Shown: positions 49,826 through 57,683 of the stretch, piece after piece
Layout of the letters: the number at the start of each line of letters is the position of its first letter
How positions within the stretch are numbered: position 1 is the stretch's first letter
Origin: JAGWAJ01 sp965215155
Lineage (GTDB): Bacteria > Acidobacteriota > Vicinamibacteria > Vicinamibacterales > UBA8438
Direction: 5' to 3'
Length of the DNA stretch: 64,000 nucleotides
Assembly (NCBI GenBank): GCA_965215155.1
Contig: CBDCCY010000001.1
Coordinates: 1,612,001-1,676,000, forward strand
The notes under the pieces: model-generated
The model's input: the letters and a program-made list of their open reading frames with translations, nothing else
Told to the model about the DNA's origin: nothing
Database searches by the model: none
Made by a program: the position numbers and the translations under genes

Positions 49826-50416
49826 GTGCCGCTCTATCCCGGGACGCGACGGCGAACGGCCGCTGCGGCCCTGCTCCTGCTCGGCCTGGCGCCAGCCGTG
49901 TCCGGCGCACAGGAGCGACTGGCCGCCGGCTACTGGACGCGCGGCCTGGCCGCGGGCTGGGGACAGTCGTGGAAGCACGGGGTGCCGGGGTACGGCCAGA
50001 CCGAGAGCGACATCCGTTTCGGGGCGTTCCATCCGCAGCTCGGGCGCTTCATCACGGATCGGCTGGAGCTCTACGGCGAGGGGACGCTGTTCGTGTACGA
50101 GCGGCCGGCCCCGGCCGTGACCGGCGGCATCGCAGGTCTCGGCGGTCGGTACCACCTCTGGCGCGATCGGCCCTGGACGCCGTACTTCATGGGCATTGCC
50201 GGCCTCCTCTGGACCTCGCTCGACGTGCCGGAGATCGACCGGGTCTTCAACTTCCAGCTCGTCTGCGGCGTCGGCGTGCGACTGGTGCCGTGGCGTGGGC
50301 CGGGTCTGTTCGTCGAGCTCCGCAATCACCACATCTCGAACGCCGGCACGGCGGGGGAGAACCTCGGCGTGAACGCCGCCGTCGTGATGGCCGGCGTCCA
50401 GTGGGTCCTGCGGTGA
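49826..50416 (+). CDS. PagL-like outer-membrane protein (acyloxyacyl hydrolase family)
   Basis: A 196-aa protein starting at GTG 49826, with a GAGG-like site upstream. The signal peptide ends near AVSGAQE. The mature part is a small beta-barrel with alternating hydrophobic residues (FGAFHPQLGRF, ELYGEGTLFVYERP, IAGLGGRYHLWRDRPW) and the PagL-type segment VELRNHHISNAG, giving His169 and Ser171 in the H-x-S spacing of lipid A 3-O-deacylases. The catalytic Glu is not at the usual distance, so activity is uncertain. Location in the outer membrane is likely. Confidence 0.75.
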   Translation: MPLYPGTRRRTAAAALLLLGLAPAVSGAQERLAAGYWTRGLAAGWGQSWKHGVPGYGQTESDIRFGAFHPQLGRFITDRLELYGEGTLFVYERPAPAVTGGIAGLGGRYHLWRDRPWTPYFMGIAGLLWTSLDVPEIDRVFNFQLVCGVGVRLVPWRGPGLFVELRNHHISNAGTAGENLGVNAAVVMAGVQWVLR

Positions 50417-50531
50417 GGCCCCGTGCCCGCCGGCGTCGGCGCCCTCGTGGCGGCGCTCCGTCTGCTCGGGCGGCCGGGCACGCGGCGTCCCGCGCGCCGC
50501 TGCCGCCGACCGGTCGGAAACGAGGCGCCCC

Positions 50532-53123
50532 TTACCGGTAGCCGTCGACGATCCGCGCCGCCCGCAGAAGGCCGTCCGCGGCCTGCTGCACCTTGGCGCG
50601 AAGGCGGGGCGCGAGGTCCGCTCGCACCGCCAGGAACTCCTCGACGATCGCCGCGGCGCGGGCGGACTGGTGCCCGCCGAGGGTGGCGTGGAGCCACCGC
50701 TCGGGGAAGAAGATGTCGCCCGTCCGCTGGATCTCCTCCAGCAGATCGAGGCTCGGCCGGAGGTAGCGCTCCGACGCGCGCGCCCGCAGCGGGTGGTGGA
50801 GGAAGCCGAGGGCGGTGAGCACCCACGGTTCGCGCGCTCGGTTCTCCGGATCCCGCAGGGAGGTGAAGAAAGCGTCGCGGACATCCGGGTCGGCCGAGAG
50901 CGCCGGCAAGGCGAAGGCGAACGCGGCGCGGCGGTCGGCGTTGGCGACGCGGTCGAGCTGCGTCTGGAGAATCGCCGCGCTCTCCGGCACGCCCCGCACC
51001 GCGAGGGCTTGGGCCAGGGCGGCCAGGTCACGCTCCGAGAGCGGCACGTCCGGAAGGGATTCCTCCTGCCGCCAGAGGCGCGCCAGTCGCGCCAGCGCGC
51101 CGTCGGTCAGCGCGACGTCGCGGTACGCGCGAAAGCAGGCCGCGGCCAGGCTCCGGCGGCCCGCCGTCAGCGTCCGTTCCCAGAGCAGCGCCTCGATCCC
51201 CGGGGCGAGAGCGGCGCGGCGTTGCGGGGTCACGTGTCGCCAATACGCCGTCGTCAGGTAGCCGAGGATGCGGGAGACGTTCTGCTCGTCCGACTCGGCC
51301 GGGAGGGCGCGCCGGCCCAGTTCCACGAACGCCTCCGGGTCGACCTCGCCCTTGAGCAGCGACTCCCAGAGCGAGACCCAGGCGACGCCGCGGATCGCGG
51401 CGTCGTCGATGGCCGGCAGGCTTGCGAGCAGGTAGTCGCGCGTGCGGGAGTCGAGGGCCATCAGCCCGTAGCCGAGCGCGCCGCCGTTCGCCAGCACGTA
51501 GTCGGGCAGGGGCCGGCCCGTCGCCTCCGGCACCTCGGCCAGCCGTTCCCGCAGGTGCACGGCGATACGCTCCCGCGTACCGCCGCCGTATCCGAGCACC
51601 ACCTCCAGGCGCTGGTTCCAGACGCGGCCGCGACCCGCGGGGTCGGACTGTCGCAGGGCGAGGCGGGCGATCGCCCCGTCACGGATCTCGAGCGTCGCCT
51701 CGATCCGCGGGCGCCCGCTCTCGTCGACCCACGTCCGGCTCCACGCCGCGAGGTCTTCGTCCGTGCGGCGGTCGAGGATGGCGATGAGGTCCGCCCAGCT
51801 CGCGTTGCCGTAGGCGTGGTCGGCGATGTAGTCGCGCAGCCCGTCGCGCAGCGCCGCCTCGCCGATCAGCCGCTCGAGGTGGGCGACGACGATCGGGGCC
51901 TTCTGATAGATGATGGGTCCGTAGAGCGTCCCCGCCTCGTTCAGGTTGTCGAGCGGCTGCCGGATCGGATTGGCCCCGGCCGTCCGGTCCACCCCGTAGG
52001 CGGCCGGGTAGTGGGCGAGCAGAAACCTGAGGTCATGGTCGAGCTCGGGGAAGGCGGGGTTGACGATCTTCGCGGCCAGGAAGTTCGCGAACGTCTCCTT
52101 CATCCAGACGTCGTCGAACCACTCCATCGTCACCAGGTTGCCGAACCACTGGTGGGCGGTCTCGTGGGCGATCACGCTGGCCCTGCCCAGCTGGGCCTGC
52201 TGGGTGGCGCTCTCGTCGAGCAGCAGGGCATCGGCGCGATAGAAGATCGCGCCGGGGTGCTCCATGCCGCCGTACTGGAAGGCGGGGACGAGCACGAAGT
52301 CGAGCTTCTCGAACGGGAGGGGGACGGCCGTGTACTCCTCCAGCCACGCCAGGGCCGACGCATGCAGATCGAAGAGGGCGGCGGCGTTCCGCTCGACTCG
52401 CTTCCGGTCGGTCTCGCGGTGGTACATGGCCATCCGCCGCCCGTTGCGCTCCGCTTCCTCGACCTCGAACGCGCCGGCCGCGAAGGCGAACAGGTAGCTG
52501 CTGATCGGCGCGGTCTCGGTGAAGGCCAGCATGGCCCGGTCGCCGCGGACCTCGCGGGAGGCGGCCGAGCCGTTCGCCACCGCGCGCCACTCCGCCGGCA
52601 CGTCGAGCTGCAGCCGGAAGCGCGCCTTCAGGTTCGGCTGATCGAAGAGCGGGAAGGCAACGCGCGCCCGGTCGGGCACGAACAGCGTGTAGAGGAAGTC
52701 CGGCTGGCGGTTGAGCGAGCCGTCCCCGGCGGTGAACTCGATCTCGACGGCGACCCGGCCGGGGGAGACCGCTGCCGCCGGAAGGACGAGGTGCTCGTCC
52801 CGCGCCTCGAAGGCGACGGGTTCGCCGCCCACGCGGACCGCGTGGACGTGGTCGGCCGGCTGGGCGAAGTCGAAGACGACCGGCCCCGGCTCGGTCAGAT
52901 CGAAGGTGGCCGTGAGGTGGCCGGCGACGGGTGCGGTCCGCGCCTCCGGAACCGCGAGCCGGAGGTCGTAGCGCAGATCCGTGATGGTGGCGGCCCGGTG
53001 GTCGGCCAGCGACCGCGGCACGCCGAGCCGGGCGTCGGCCACGCTCTGGGCGCGCGCGCACGTCATGCCCGCCAGTACGGCAAGGGCCGCGACGACCGGG
53101 ACCTTCGCCCCTGCTGTCGGCAT
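50532..53123 (-). CDS. M1-family aminopeptidase, secreted
   Basis: An 863-aa zinc aminopeptidase. A signal peptide (VVAALAVLAGMTCARAQS) precedes the N-terminal saddle domain, the GAMEN-like exopeptidase motif seen here as YGGMEHPG, and the zinc site HETAH (320-324) with the third ligand Glu 19 residues on (WFDDVWMKETFANFL). The C-terminal half is helical and ERAP1_C-like. The family removes N-terminal residues from peptides; periplasmic or extracellular peptide use is inferred. The start lies only 17 bp from the divergent DUF3291 start and lacks a ribosome site. Confidence 0.93.
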   Translation of the reverse strand: MPTAGAKVPVVAALAVLAGMTCARAQSVADARLGVPRSLADHRAATITDLRYDLRLAVPEARTAPVAGHLTATFDLTEPGPVVFDFAQPADHVHAVRVGGEPVAFEARDEHLVLPAAAVSPGRVAVEIEFTAGDGSLNRQPDFLYTLFVPDRARVAFPLFDQPNLKARFRLQLDVPAEWRAVANGSAASREVRGDRAMLAFTETAPISSYLFAFAAGAFEVEEAERNGRRMAMYHRETDRKRVERNAAALFDLHASALAWLEEYTAVPLPFEKLDFVLVPAFQYGGMEHPGAIFYRADALLLDESATQQAQLGRASVIAHETAHQWFGNLVTMEWFDDVWMKETFANFLAAKIVNPAFPELDHDLRFLLAHYPAAYGVDRTAGANPIRQPLDNLNEAGTLYGPIIYQKAPIVVAHLERLIGEAALRDGLRDYIADHAYGNASWADLIAILDRRTDEDLAAWSRTWVDESGRPRIEATLEIRDGAIARLALRQSDPAGRGRVWNQRLEVVLGYGGGTRERIAVHLRERLAEVPEATGRPLPDYVLANGGALGYGLMALDSRTRDYLLASLPAIDDAAIRGVAWVSLWESLLKGEVDPEAFVELGRRALPAESDEQNVSRILGYLTTAYWRHVTPQRRAALAPGIEALLWERTLTAGRRSLAAACFRAYRDVALTDGALARLARLWRQEESLPDVPLSERDLAALAQALAVRGVPESAAILQTQLDRVANADRRAAFAFALPALSADPDVRDAFFTSLRDPENRAREPWVLTALGFLHHPLRARASERYLRPSLDLLEEIQRTGDIFFPERWLHATLGGHQSARAAAIVEEFLAVRADLAPRLRAKVQQAADGLLRAARIVDGYR

Positions 53124-53129
53124 CGTGGC

Positions 53130-53135
53130 AGGATA
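53130..53135 (-). promoter_or_regulatory. -10-like box for leaderless M1 aminopeptidase start
   Basis: The minus strand reads TATCCT, six bases, then ATG, which would suit leaderless transcription. The whole divergent gap is 17 bp, so the -35 region would lie inside the DUF3291 gene. Four of six bases match consensus. Confidence 0.3.
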
Positions 53136-53140
53136 GCACC

Positions 53141-53632
53141 GTGCATCTCGCCCAGACGAACCTCGCCTGGATGCGCTATCCGCTCGAGGATCCGCGGATG
53201 GCGCCGATGCGCGACGAGATCGATCGAATCAACGCGCTCGCAGACCGTTCGCCCGGCTGCATCTGGCGCTTCCAGACCCCGGGGGGCGACGCAACCGACG
53301 TGCGCGTCCTCGGCGACCCGCGCATCCTCTTCAACCTGACTACCTGGCGGGCCGTGGCCGACCTGCGCCACTACGTCTACCACACCGAGCATGTCGCATT
53401 CTTCCGCCGCCGGCGCGAGTGGTTCGTGCCGCCGCCGAAGCCGCCGCTCGCGATGTGGTGGGTCCCGGAGGGCCACCGGCCGACGGTGGACGAGTCCCTG
53501 GCGCGCCTCGAGCGGCTCTGGCGCGACGGTCCCGGCCCGGAGGCGTTCACGCTGAAGACCGTCTTCGACGCCGACGGCGCTCCGAGTGCCGCGACTCGCC
53601 GGGCGTCGTCCTATTCGCCCAGTTCCTCGTAG
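53141..53632 (+). CDS. DUF3291 family protein
   Basis: A 163-aa cytoplasmic protein starting at GTG 53141. HLAQTNLAWMRYPLEDPRM, DRSPGCIWRFQTP, FNLTTWRAVADLRHYVYHTE and WWVPEGHRPTVDESLARLE match DUF3291, a ferredoxin-like fold related to small heme- or ligand-binding monooxygenase-like proteins, with no proven activity. It is divergent from the M1 gene with a 17-bp gap, and its last 22 bp overlap the end of the convergent MBL gene, so expression of the three genes may interfere. Confidence 0.88.
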   Translation: MHLAQTNLAWMRYPLEDPRMAPMRDEIDRINALADRSPGCIWRFQTPGGDATDVRVLGDPRILFNLTTWRAVADLRHYVYHTEHVAFFRRRREWFVPPPKPPLAMWWVPEGHRPTVDESLARLERLWRDGPGPEAFTLKTVFDADGAPSAATRRASSYSPSSS

Positions 53633-54516
53633 ATGGCGGCTATCGCAGCCGCCATCCGCTCGGTGTGGTAGCCCTCGTACTGCCCCGTCAGGTCGATCGA
53701 CGCCGCGGCTTCCTCCGCCGACTGCCCGGCCTCGATGGCGCCGCGCACCGCGGCCAGGAGGTCGGCGGTGAACCGCTGGTACTCCTGGAGCGACTCCGGC
53801 GTGGTCACCGGAATGTGGCCGGGCACTACGGTGTCGAACCCGTCGACGTTGTCGAGCAGCTTCTGAAGCGTCTCCGGGAAGGAGACGCCGCTTCCCCCGT
53901 TGCTGCGATCGAGGAACGGCGCGTCGCGCCACGGGAACATGTCGCCCATCTGCAGCACGCGCAGGCCGGGGTAGAGGATGAACGTGTCGCCGTTCGTGTG
54001 ACCGGCCCCGAAGTGGTAGAGCTCGATGCGGTCCGCGCCGGAGCCCAGCGTCAGCCGGTCCTGATACGTCGTGTCCGGCATGCCGTGCGCCGTCGCGCCC
54101 TCGAACATGCCGAGCCGCTCCATGTTCGCCTCGGTGTTCTCCTGGACGACGATCTGCACGGACTCCGGGAAGAACGCGTTGCTCCCCACGTGGTCGCCGT
54201 GGGTGTGGGTGTTGATGATGGTCGTCACCGGCTTGTCGCTGACCTCCCGGATGCGGTTCATCAGGTGCTGACCCCAGCCCGGGAGCTTGGTATCGACGAG
54301 CGTGATGCCCTCCTCGCCGACGTAGACGCCGGTGTTCCCGCCGCTGAACGCGGAGCGGTCGACCGTGCCCGAACCGGTGATGACGTACAGGTTGTCCCGC
54401 ACCTGCTCGATGACCGTCGCGTCCATCGCCGCCTGCGACAGCTCCTGCTCCGAGCTGACCGCCGCCGACAGCCCGCCGACCGCGATGAGCGTTCCCAGCA
54501 CCAGAATCCGCTTCAT
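53611..54516 (-). CDS. Secreted metallo-beta-lactamase-fold hydrolase 2
   Basis: A 301-aa paralog of the hydrolase at 47741-48676. GGGAGGG lies upstream of ATG 54516. A signal peptide (ILVLGTLIAVGGLSAAV) is followed by ITLVDTKLPGWGQHLMNRI, the zinc motif HTHGDH (104-109), YHFGAGHTNGDTFILYP, LQMGDMFPWRDAPF and VVPGHIPVTTPESL. Both copies share the DTK-L-GWGQ and HTNGDT/HTGGDT blocks. The 3' end overlaps the DUF3291 gene by 22 bp. Substrate unknown. Confidence 0.9.
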   Translation of the reverse strand: MKRILVLGTLIAVGGLSAAVSSEQELSQAAMDATVIEQVRDNLYVITGSGTVDRSAFSGGNTGVYVGEEGITLVDTKLPGWGQHLMNRIREVSDKPVTTIINTHTHGDHVGSNAFFPESVQIVVQENTEANMERLGMFEGATAHGMPDTTYQDRLTLGSGADRIELYHFGAGHTNGDTFILYPGLRVLQMGDMFPWRDAPFLDRSNGGSGVSFPETLQKLLDNVDGFDTVVPGHIPVTTPESLQEYQRFTADLLAAVRGAIEAGQSAEEAAASIDLTGQYEGYHTERMAAAIAAIYEELGE

Positions 54517-54741
54517 GGCTTCCCTCCCGGTTGCGTATGGCCGAGCGTGGATCGATCGCGCGCGAAGCCGTGCCGGTCGCCGCCCGAGTTGGCCGCAAGA
54601 CGGCCCCCGGGGCGCGGTTCGGCCACCACGAGCCCATTGTACGGCGGTTCGGCGTCCGGCGCCGTGCTTCCAACGCGGGCAGCCGGAACTCCATCGCCGA
54701 GGTCGGTTGACACCACGTCACCACCGCACCACGATCGCGGC

Positions 54742-55034
54742 ATGCGACTCACCGCGAATCTCGATCCGGACGACGCCGTCGCCGTCTCGTTCGCGAATGC
54801 GGAGGACTGCAGCATCAGCGCCGCCGTCAACCGGCTTCTGCGGAGGGATTGCCGGGCGGTCAGGCGCAGCTCGCGCCGCTTGCCGGGCGGACGGTTCGGC
54901 GCAACGGCATCCTCGTCTCCCTGGGGGAAACGCCGATCACCGCGGACACCGTGCGTCGGATCGACGACGAGGACGACGAGCTCGCGCTCCTGCCGGCGGA
55001 CCGGACCAGGTCGGCGCCACGCGCGGATGCGTAG
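54742..55034 (+). pseudogene. Ribbon-helix-helix antitoxin-like gene with one-base deletion
   Basis: The first frame from ATG 54742 encodes MRLTANLDPDDAVAVSFANA and then EDCSISAAVNRLLRR, an RHH-type antitoxin N-terminus. After about residue 35 the frame is lost, and the matching C-terminus continues one frame over as LPGGQAQLAPLAG, RNGILVSLGETPITADTV and RRIDDEDDE. One base is missing near 54843-54848; the repaired protein would be 97 aa. No PIN or other toxin gene follows: the next gene is convergent. It is either an orphan antitoxin remnant or a sequence error. Confidence 0.65.
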
Positions 55035-55048
55035 TACTCCGGCGTGAG

Positions 55049-55684
55049 CTATCGGGCCCTCGCGCGAGGCCGGTGCAGCCTGGCCCTGAGCAAGTCGACG
55101 AGTCGCTGCGCATGGGGCGACGCGGCAGTCACCTTCTCCGGATCCAGCCTGGCAAGAATCGCGAACGAATCGCGGCCCTTGCTGTAGCCACGTCGCTTTC
55201 GACAGTCGCGCGTGGCGTTCTGGAGACCCGCGAATACGTCCTGCTTCGCCACCTGTTCCACTTGTGCCTGCCCGGGAAGAGCGTTCGGTCTGAAGCGCTG
55301 CCCGAAGACGCTGGCGAGGGATTCGGGGTCGGCCATGAACCACGACTCCATGCACTGGACCATCAGGTGCGCCTGCTCGTCCGTGGCTCCCTCCGGTCTG
55401 CCCCAACCGTCGCCCTGCCGGTTCCGCAGGTGCGTCCACGGGCCGACGCCCTCCGCGACCGGACCCTCGCTGTCGACGAGAAGTACGATGAAAGCGTTGT
55501 CGCGGGGATTGTTCAGGGCCGTGCGGAAGTCGTCGTAGGTCTGTCGGCGACCGCCGCCCGGAACGACACGAGGCAGCCGGCCCCTCAGTCCGGCGGCCTC
55601 GAAGAAACTGCTGAAGGCCTCGCGGCACTTTGCCTTCAGCGCCCTTCCGTTGCCGCCACCCTCCACGTATATCCTCGCGCTCAC
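55049..55684 (-). CDS. DUF4276 family protein, possible Toprim-like nuclease partner of AAA ATPase
   Basis: A 211-aa protein starting at GTG 55684, inside the ATPase stop (GTGA). The start ARIYVEGGGNGRALK, the core FIVLLVDSEGPVAEGVGPW, the block ATDEQAHLMVQCMESWFMAD and the tail SKGRDSFAILARLDPEKV are characteristic of DUF4276. Glu8 and the DSE at 71-73 sit after predicted strands where Toprim domains keep Glu and D-x-D, so a Toprim-like nuclease is a reasonable inference but not proven. The strict coupling to an SMC/OLD-like ATPase resembles two-gene defence systems. Confidence 0.85.
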   Translation of the reverse strand: MSARIYVEGGGNGRALKAKCREAFSSFFEAAGLRGRLPRVVPGGGRRQTYDDFRTALNNPRDNAFIVLLVDSEGPVAEGVGPWTHLRNRQGDGWGRPEGATDEQAHLMVQCMESWFMADPESLASVFGQRFRPNALPGQAQVEQVAKQDVFAGLQNATRDCRKRRGYSKGRDSFAILARLDPEKVTAASPHAQRLVDLLRARLHRPRARAR

Positions 55685-56886
55685 CAGCGGCTTCCCCCGA
55701 TCTCTCCCTTCATCCAGAGTTCTCCGAGGCTGTACCGAGCGAGCCACTCGGCAAGCTCGTCCTTGCACAGCCGCCGCAGCGTCGTCCGTCCCCCATGCTT
55801 CTCGCAGATCACGACGCACTCGGGTTCGTCGGTCAGCGCGTCCACGAGAACGTCCGAGTGAGTTGAGACGATCAGTTGGCTACGAGTGGACGCTTCGCGC
55901 AGCAGGGCGGCAAGCGTCGGCATGATGTCAGGATGCAGACCCAGTTCCGGTTCCTCGATACACACCAACGGCGGCGGGTCGTCGTGACAAAGAACGGCCA
56001 GAAGGCACAGATAGCGGAGGGTGCCGTCGGATAGACGAACGGCGGGCACGATGATGCCATCTTCCTCCAGGAATACCTGTACGGTGCCACCCTCCACCAT
56101 CACGTCGAAGTCGGTCATGCCGTCGTAGAGCTTTCTCACCGCGTCGAGCAGACGCTTCTTGACGGGGGGCGTCCGGCGTAGTCGGTTCAGGACGAGCCCG
56201 AGGTTGCTCGTGTCCTCCGCGAGGAAACGATTGGGCAGATCTGACGGCTGCGGTTGGCGTACCGGCGTCCGCCGGCCGAAGGACCACTCCCGGTAGATTC
56301 GGATCCGGCCGAACCTCTTGCCGAGGTCGGTGATCTCCGGGAACGCCACAGGGTCCTTCAACTGCGAGAAGATCGATTGCTGAGGGTCCACGTCCTCGAC
56401 GGCGAGCAGGCGCTCGACGCCGTGCCTCGGTACCAGAGTGCCGGTACCGTCGGAATAGACGTAGTGGGCGCGACCGTTGCTCTCCGCACCGGCGGGCTCG
56501 AAGTCCTCAACGGATTCCGTGCTCACCCGGAACCTATGGAGCTGTCCTTCGATGCCGAGACGGTAGTGCAACCCGCCGCTACCCCCGGGACCGTCAATGA
56601 CGGCGCTGATTGACCCGCTGCGGCTGCGCGACTCGCCCTTGTGAAGCCACCCGTTGATGCCGCCAGCTTCTCCGATCGGTGCCGTCAGGTCTCCAGGCGT
56701 TGCCTGCAGCAGGCCGATGGAAGCGATCAGGTTGGACTTCCCCGAGCCGTTCGGACCGATGACGACATTCAGGGGCCCGAGGTCCAGCTTCGTCTCGTCC
56801 GGACCGAACGACAGCAGATTCTGCAGCGTGATGCGACGAAGCAGCACGCTGGCTTCACTTGCCCTCGTCGCGGATCCCGCATCCAT
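55681..56886 (-). CDS. AAA family ATPase (AAA_21/RecF-like), coupled to DUF4276
   Basis: A 401-aa ABC/SMC-like ATPase. ITLQNLLSFGPDETKLDLGP leads to Walker A GPNGSGKS (44-51). A signature-type LSDGTLRYLCLLAVL (about 275-290) and Walker B VCIEEPELGLHPDIM (about 300-315) follow, with a switch His in VSTHSDVLVDAL. The length and the short insert in place of a coiled coil fit the AAA_21/AAA_15 single-protein group found in OLD-like and PARIS-like defence pairs. The start lies 8 bp after a TATGAT box and has no ribosome site. The stop overlaps the DUF4276 start. Confidence 0.88.
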   Translation of the reverse strand: MDAGSATRASEASVLLRRITLQNLLSFGPDETKLDLGPLNVVIGPNGSGKSNLIASIGLLQATPGDLTAPIGEAGGINGWLHKGESRSRSGSISAVIDGPGGSGGLHYRLGIEGQLHRFRVSTESVEDFEPAGAESNGRAHYVYSDGTGTLVPRHGVERLLAVEDVDPQQSIFSQLKDPVAFPEITDLGKRFGRIRIYREWSFGRRTPVRQPQPSDLPNRFLAEDTSNLGLVLNRLRRTPPVKKRLLDAVRKLYDGMTDFDVMVEGGTVQVFLEEDGIIVPAVRLSDGTLRYLCLLAVLCHDDPPPLVCIEEPELGLHPDIMPTLAALLREASTRSQLIVSTHSDVLVDALTDEPECVVICEKHGGRTTLRRLCKDELAEWLARYSLGELWMKGEIGGSRW

Positions 56887-56894
56887 GGCGGCGC

Positions 56895-56900
56895 ATCATA
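56895..56900 (-). promoter_or_regulatory. -10 box for AAA/DUF4276 operon
   Basis: TATGAT on the minus strand, five of six matches, ends 8 bp before ATG 56886 within the 36-bp gap after the YbjQ gene. It would give a leaderless or almost leaderless mRNA and let the pair be expressed apart from the sigma-factor operon. No -35 match is seen. Confidence 0.35.
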
Positions 56901-56922
56901 GCACTGGGCTCCGCGCTCCGCG

Positions 56923-57243
56923 CTACGCGTCGCGGACGACGACTGCCGTGCCGTAGGCGAGCAGCTCGGCTGCGCCCGTCATGACCATCGAGGTCTCGAA
57001 GCGAGCGCAGATGATGGCGTTCGCGCCGAGGCTCTGCGCCTCCTCGACCATGCGGTCGAGAGCCTGCTCGCGGGACTCGCCGAGGAGCTTGGTGTACTCC
57101 GAGATCTCGCCGCCGACGATGCCGCGCAGGGCGGCCATGATGTCCCTCCCAAGGTGGCGCGCGCGGATGGAGTTGCCGCGGACGAGGCCCAGCGTGCGGG
57201 TGATCGCTTTCCCTTCCACGGTGTCCGCGGTGACGACGATCAT
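56923..57243 (-). CDS. YbjQ/UPF0145 family protein
   Basis: A 106-aa protein with a GGAGG site and a start overlapping the anti-sigma stop (ATGA). IVVTADTVEGKAITRTLGLV, GNSIRARHLGRDIMAALRGI, VEEAQSLGANAIICARFETS and LLAYGTAVVV match the YbjQ (PF01906) family, small proteins that assemble into pentamers and were once called heavy-metal-binding. The function is unknown. Its place as third gene of an ECF sigma/anti-sigma operon suggests a part in the same envelope response. Confidence 0.92.
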   Translation of the reverse strand: MIVVTADTVEGKAITRTLGLVRGNSIRARHLGRDIMAALRGIVGGEISEYTKLLGESREQALDRMVEEAQSLGANAIICARFETSMVMTGAAELLAYGTAVVVRDA

Positions 57244-57683
57244 TTCTGCACCTCCCGGTAGCGGTCGGTCTTCATCGCCTTGAGGCGGTCGAGGAGGACC
57301 CCGATGAACAACAGGCCGAAGCCGGTCCAGCCGCCGAACACGAGCAGCTTCTCGATCGGCGCTTCGTCCGACGTCCAGAGCTCCCAGGCTGCGTATCCCG
57401 CGAGCGCCAGCGCCCAGACGACGACGATGATCCAACCGGTGCCCAGCGACAGCCGGCTGCCCGCGGTGCGCGGTCGCTCGGACCACTGATCGTCGGGCGG
57501 TACGCGGAATTCCGTGCTCATGGTCACCTCCCGCAACTGCCGCATCCGCTCCACCTGCGCGCGGCACTCCGTGCAATCCTCGAGATGGATGCGCACGCGC
57601 TGCTCGTCGGCCTGCGTCAGCGCGCCATCGAGCCAGCCGGAGAGCAGCGCGGCGTCGAAGCTCCGCCCGCACGCCTCAGGCAT
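57240..57683 (-). CDS. Anti-sigma factor with zinc-finger (zf-HC2) domain
   Basis: A 147-aa membrane protein. The N-terminus holds the H-x3-C-x2-C zinc motif (HLEDCTECRAQ) of ZAS-type anti-sigma domains. Two hydrophobic helices follow (WIIVVVWALALAGYAAW and LLVFGGWTGFGLLFIGVLL). The start overlaps the sigma-factor stop by 8 bp, so the two are coupled. It should hold the sigma factor at the membrane until a signal arrives. The second helix and short loop without a large periplasmic sensor are less common; such proteins may sense redox or zinc through the finger. Confidence 0.88.
   Translation of the reverse strand: MPEACGRSFDAALLSGWLDGALTQADEQRVRIHLEDCTECRAQVERMRQLREVTMSTEFRVPPDDQWSERPRTAGSRLSLGTGWIIVVVWALALAGYAAWELWTSDEAPIEKLLVFGGWTGFGLLFIGVLLDRLKAMKTDRYREVQK

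Noticed and set aside
53419..54741. Plus-strand open frame running into the antitoxin remnant
   Set aside because: It is antisense to the second MBL hydrolase gene and has no domain of its own.
55035..55048. PIN-domain toxin after the antitoxin remnant
   Set aside because: Only 14 bp separate the remnant from the convergent DUF4276 gene, and no PIN motif is present in any frame nearby.
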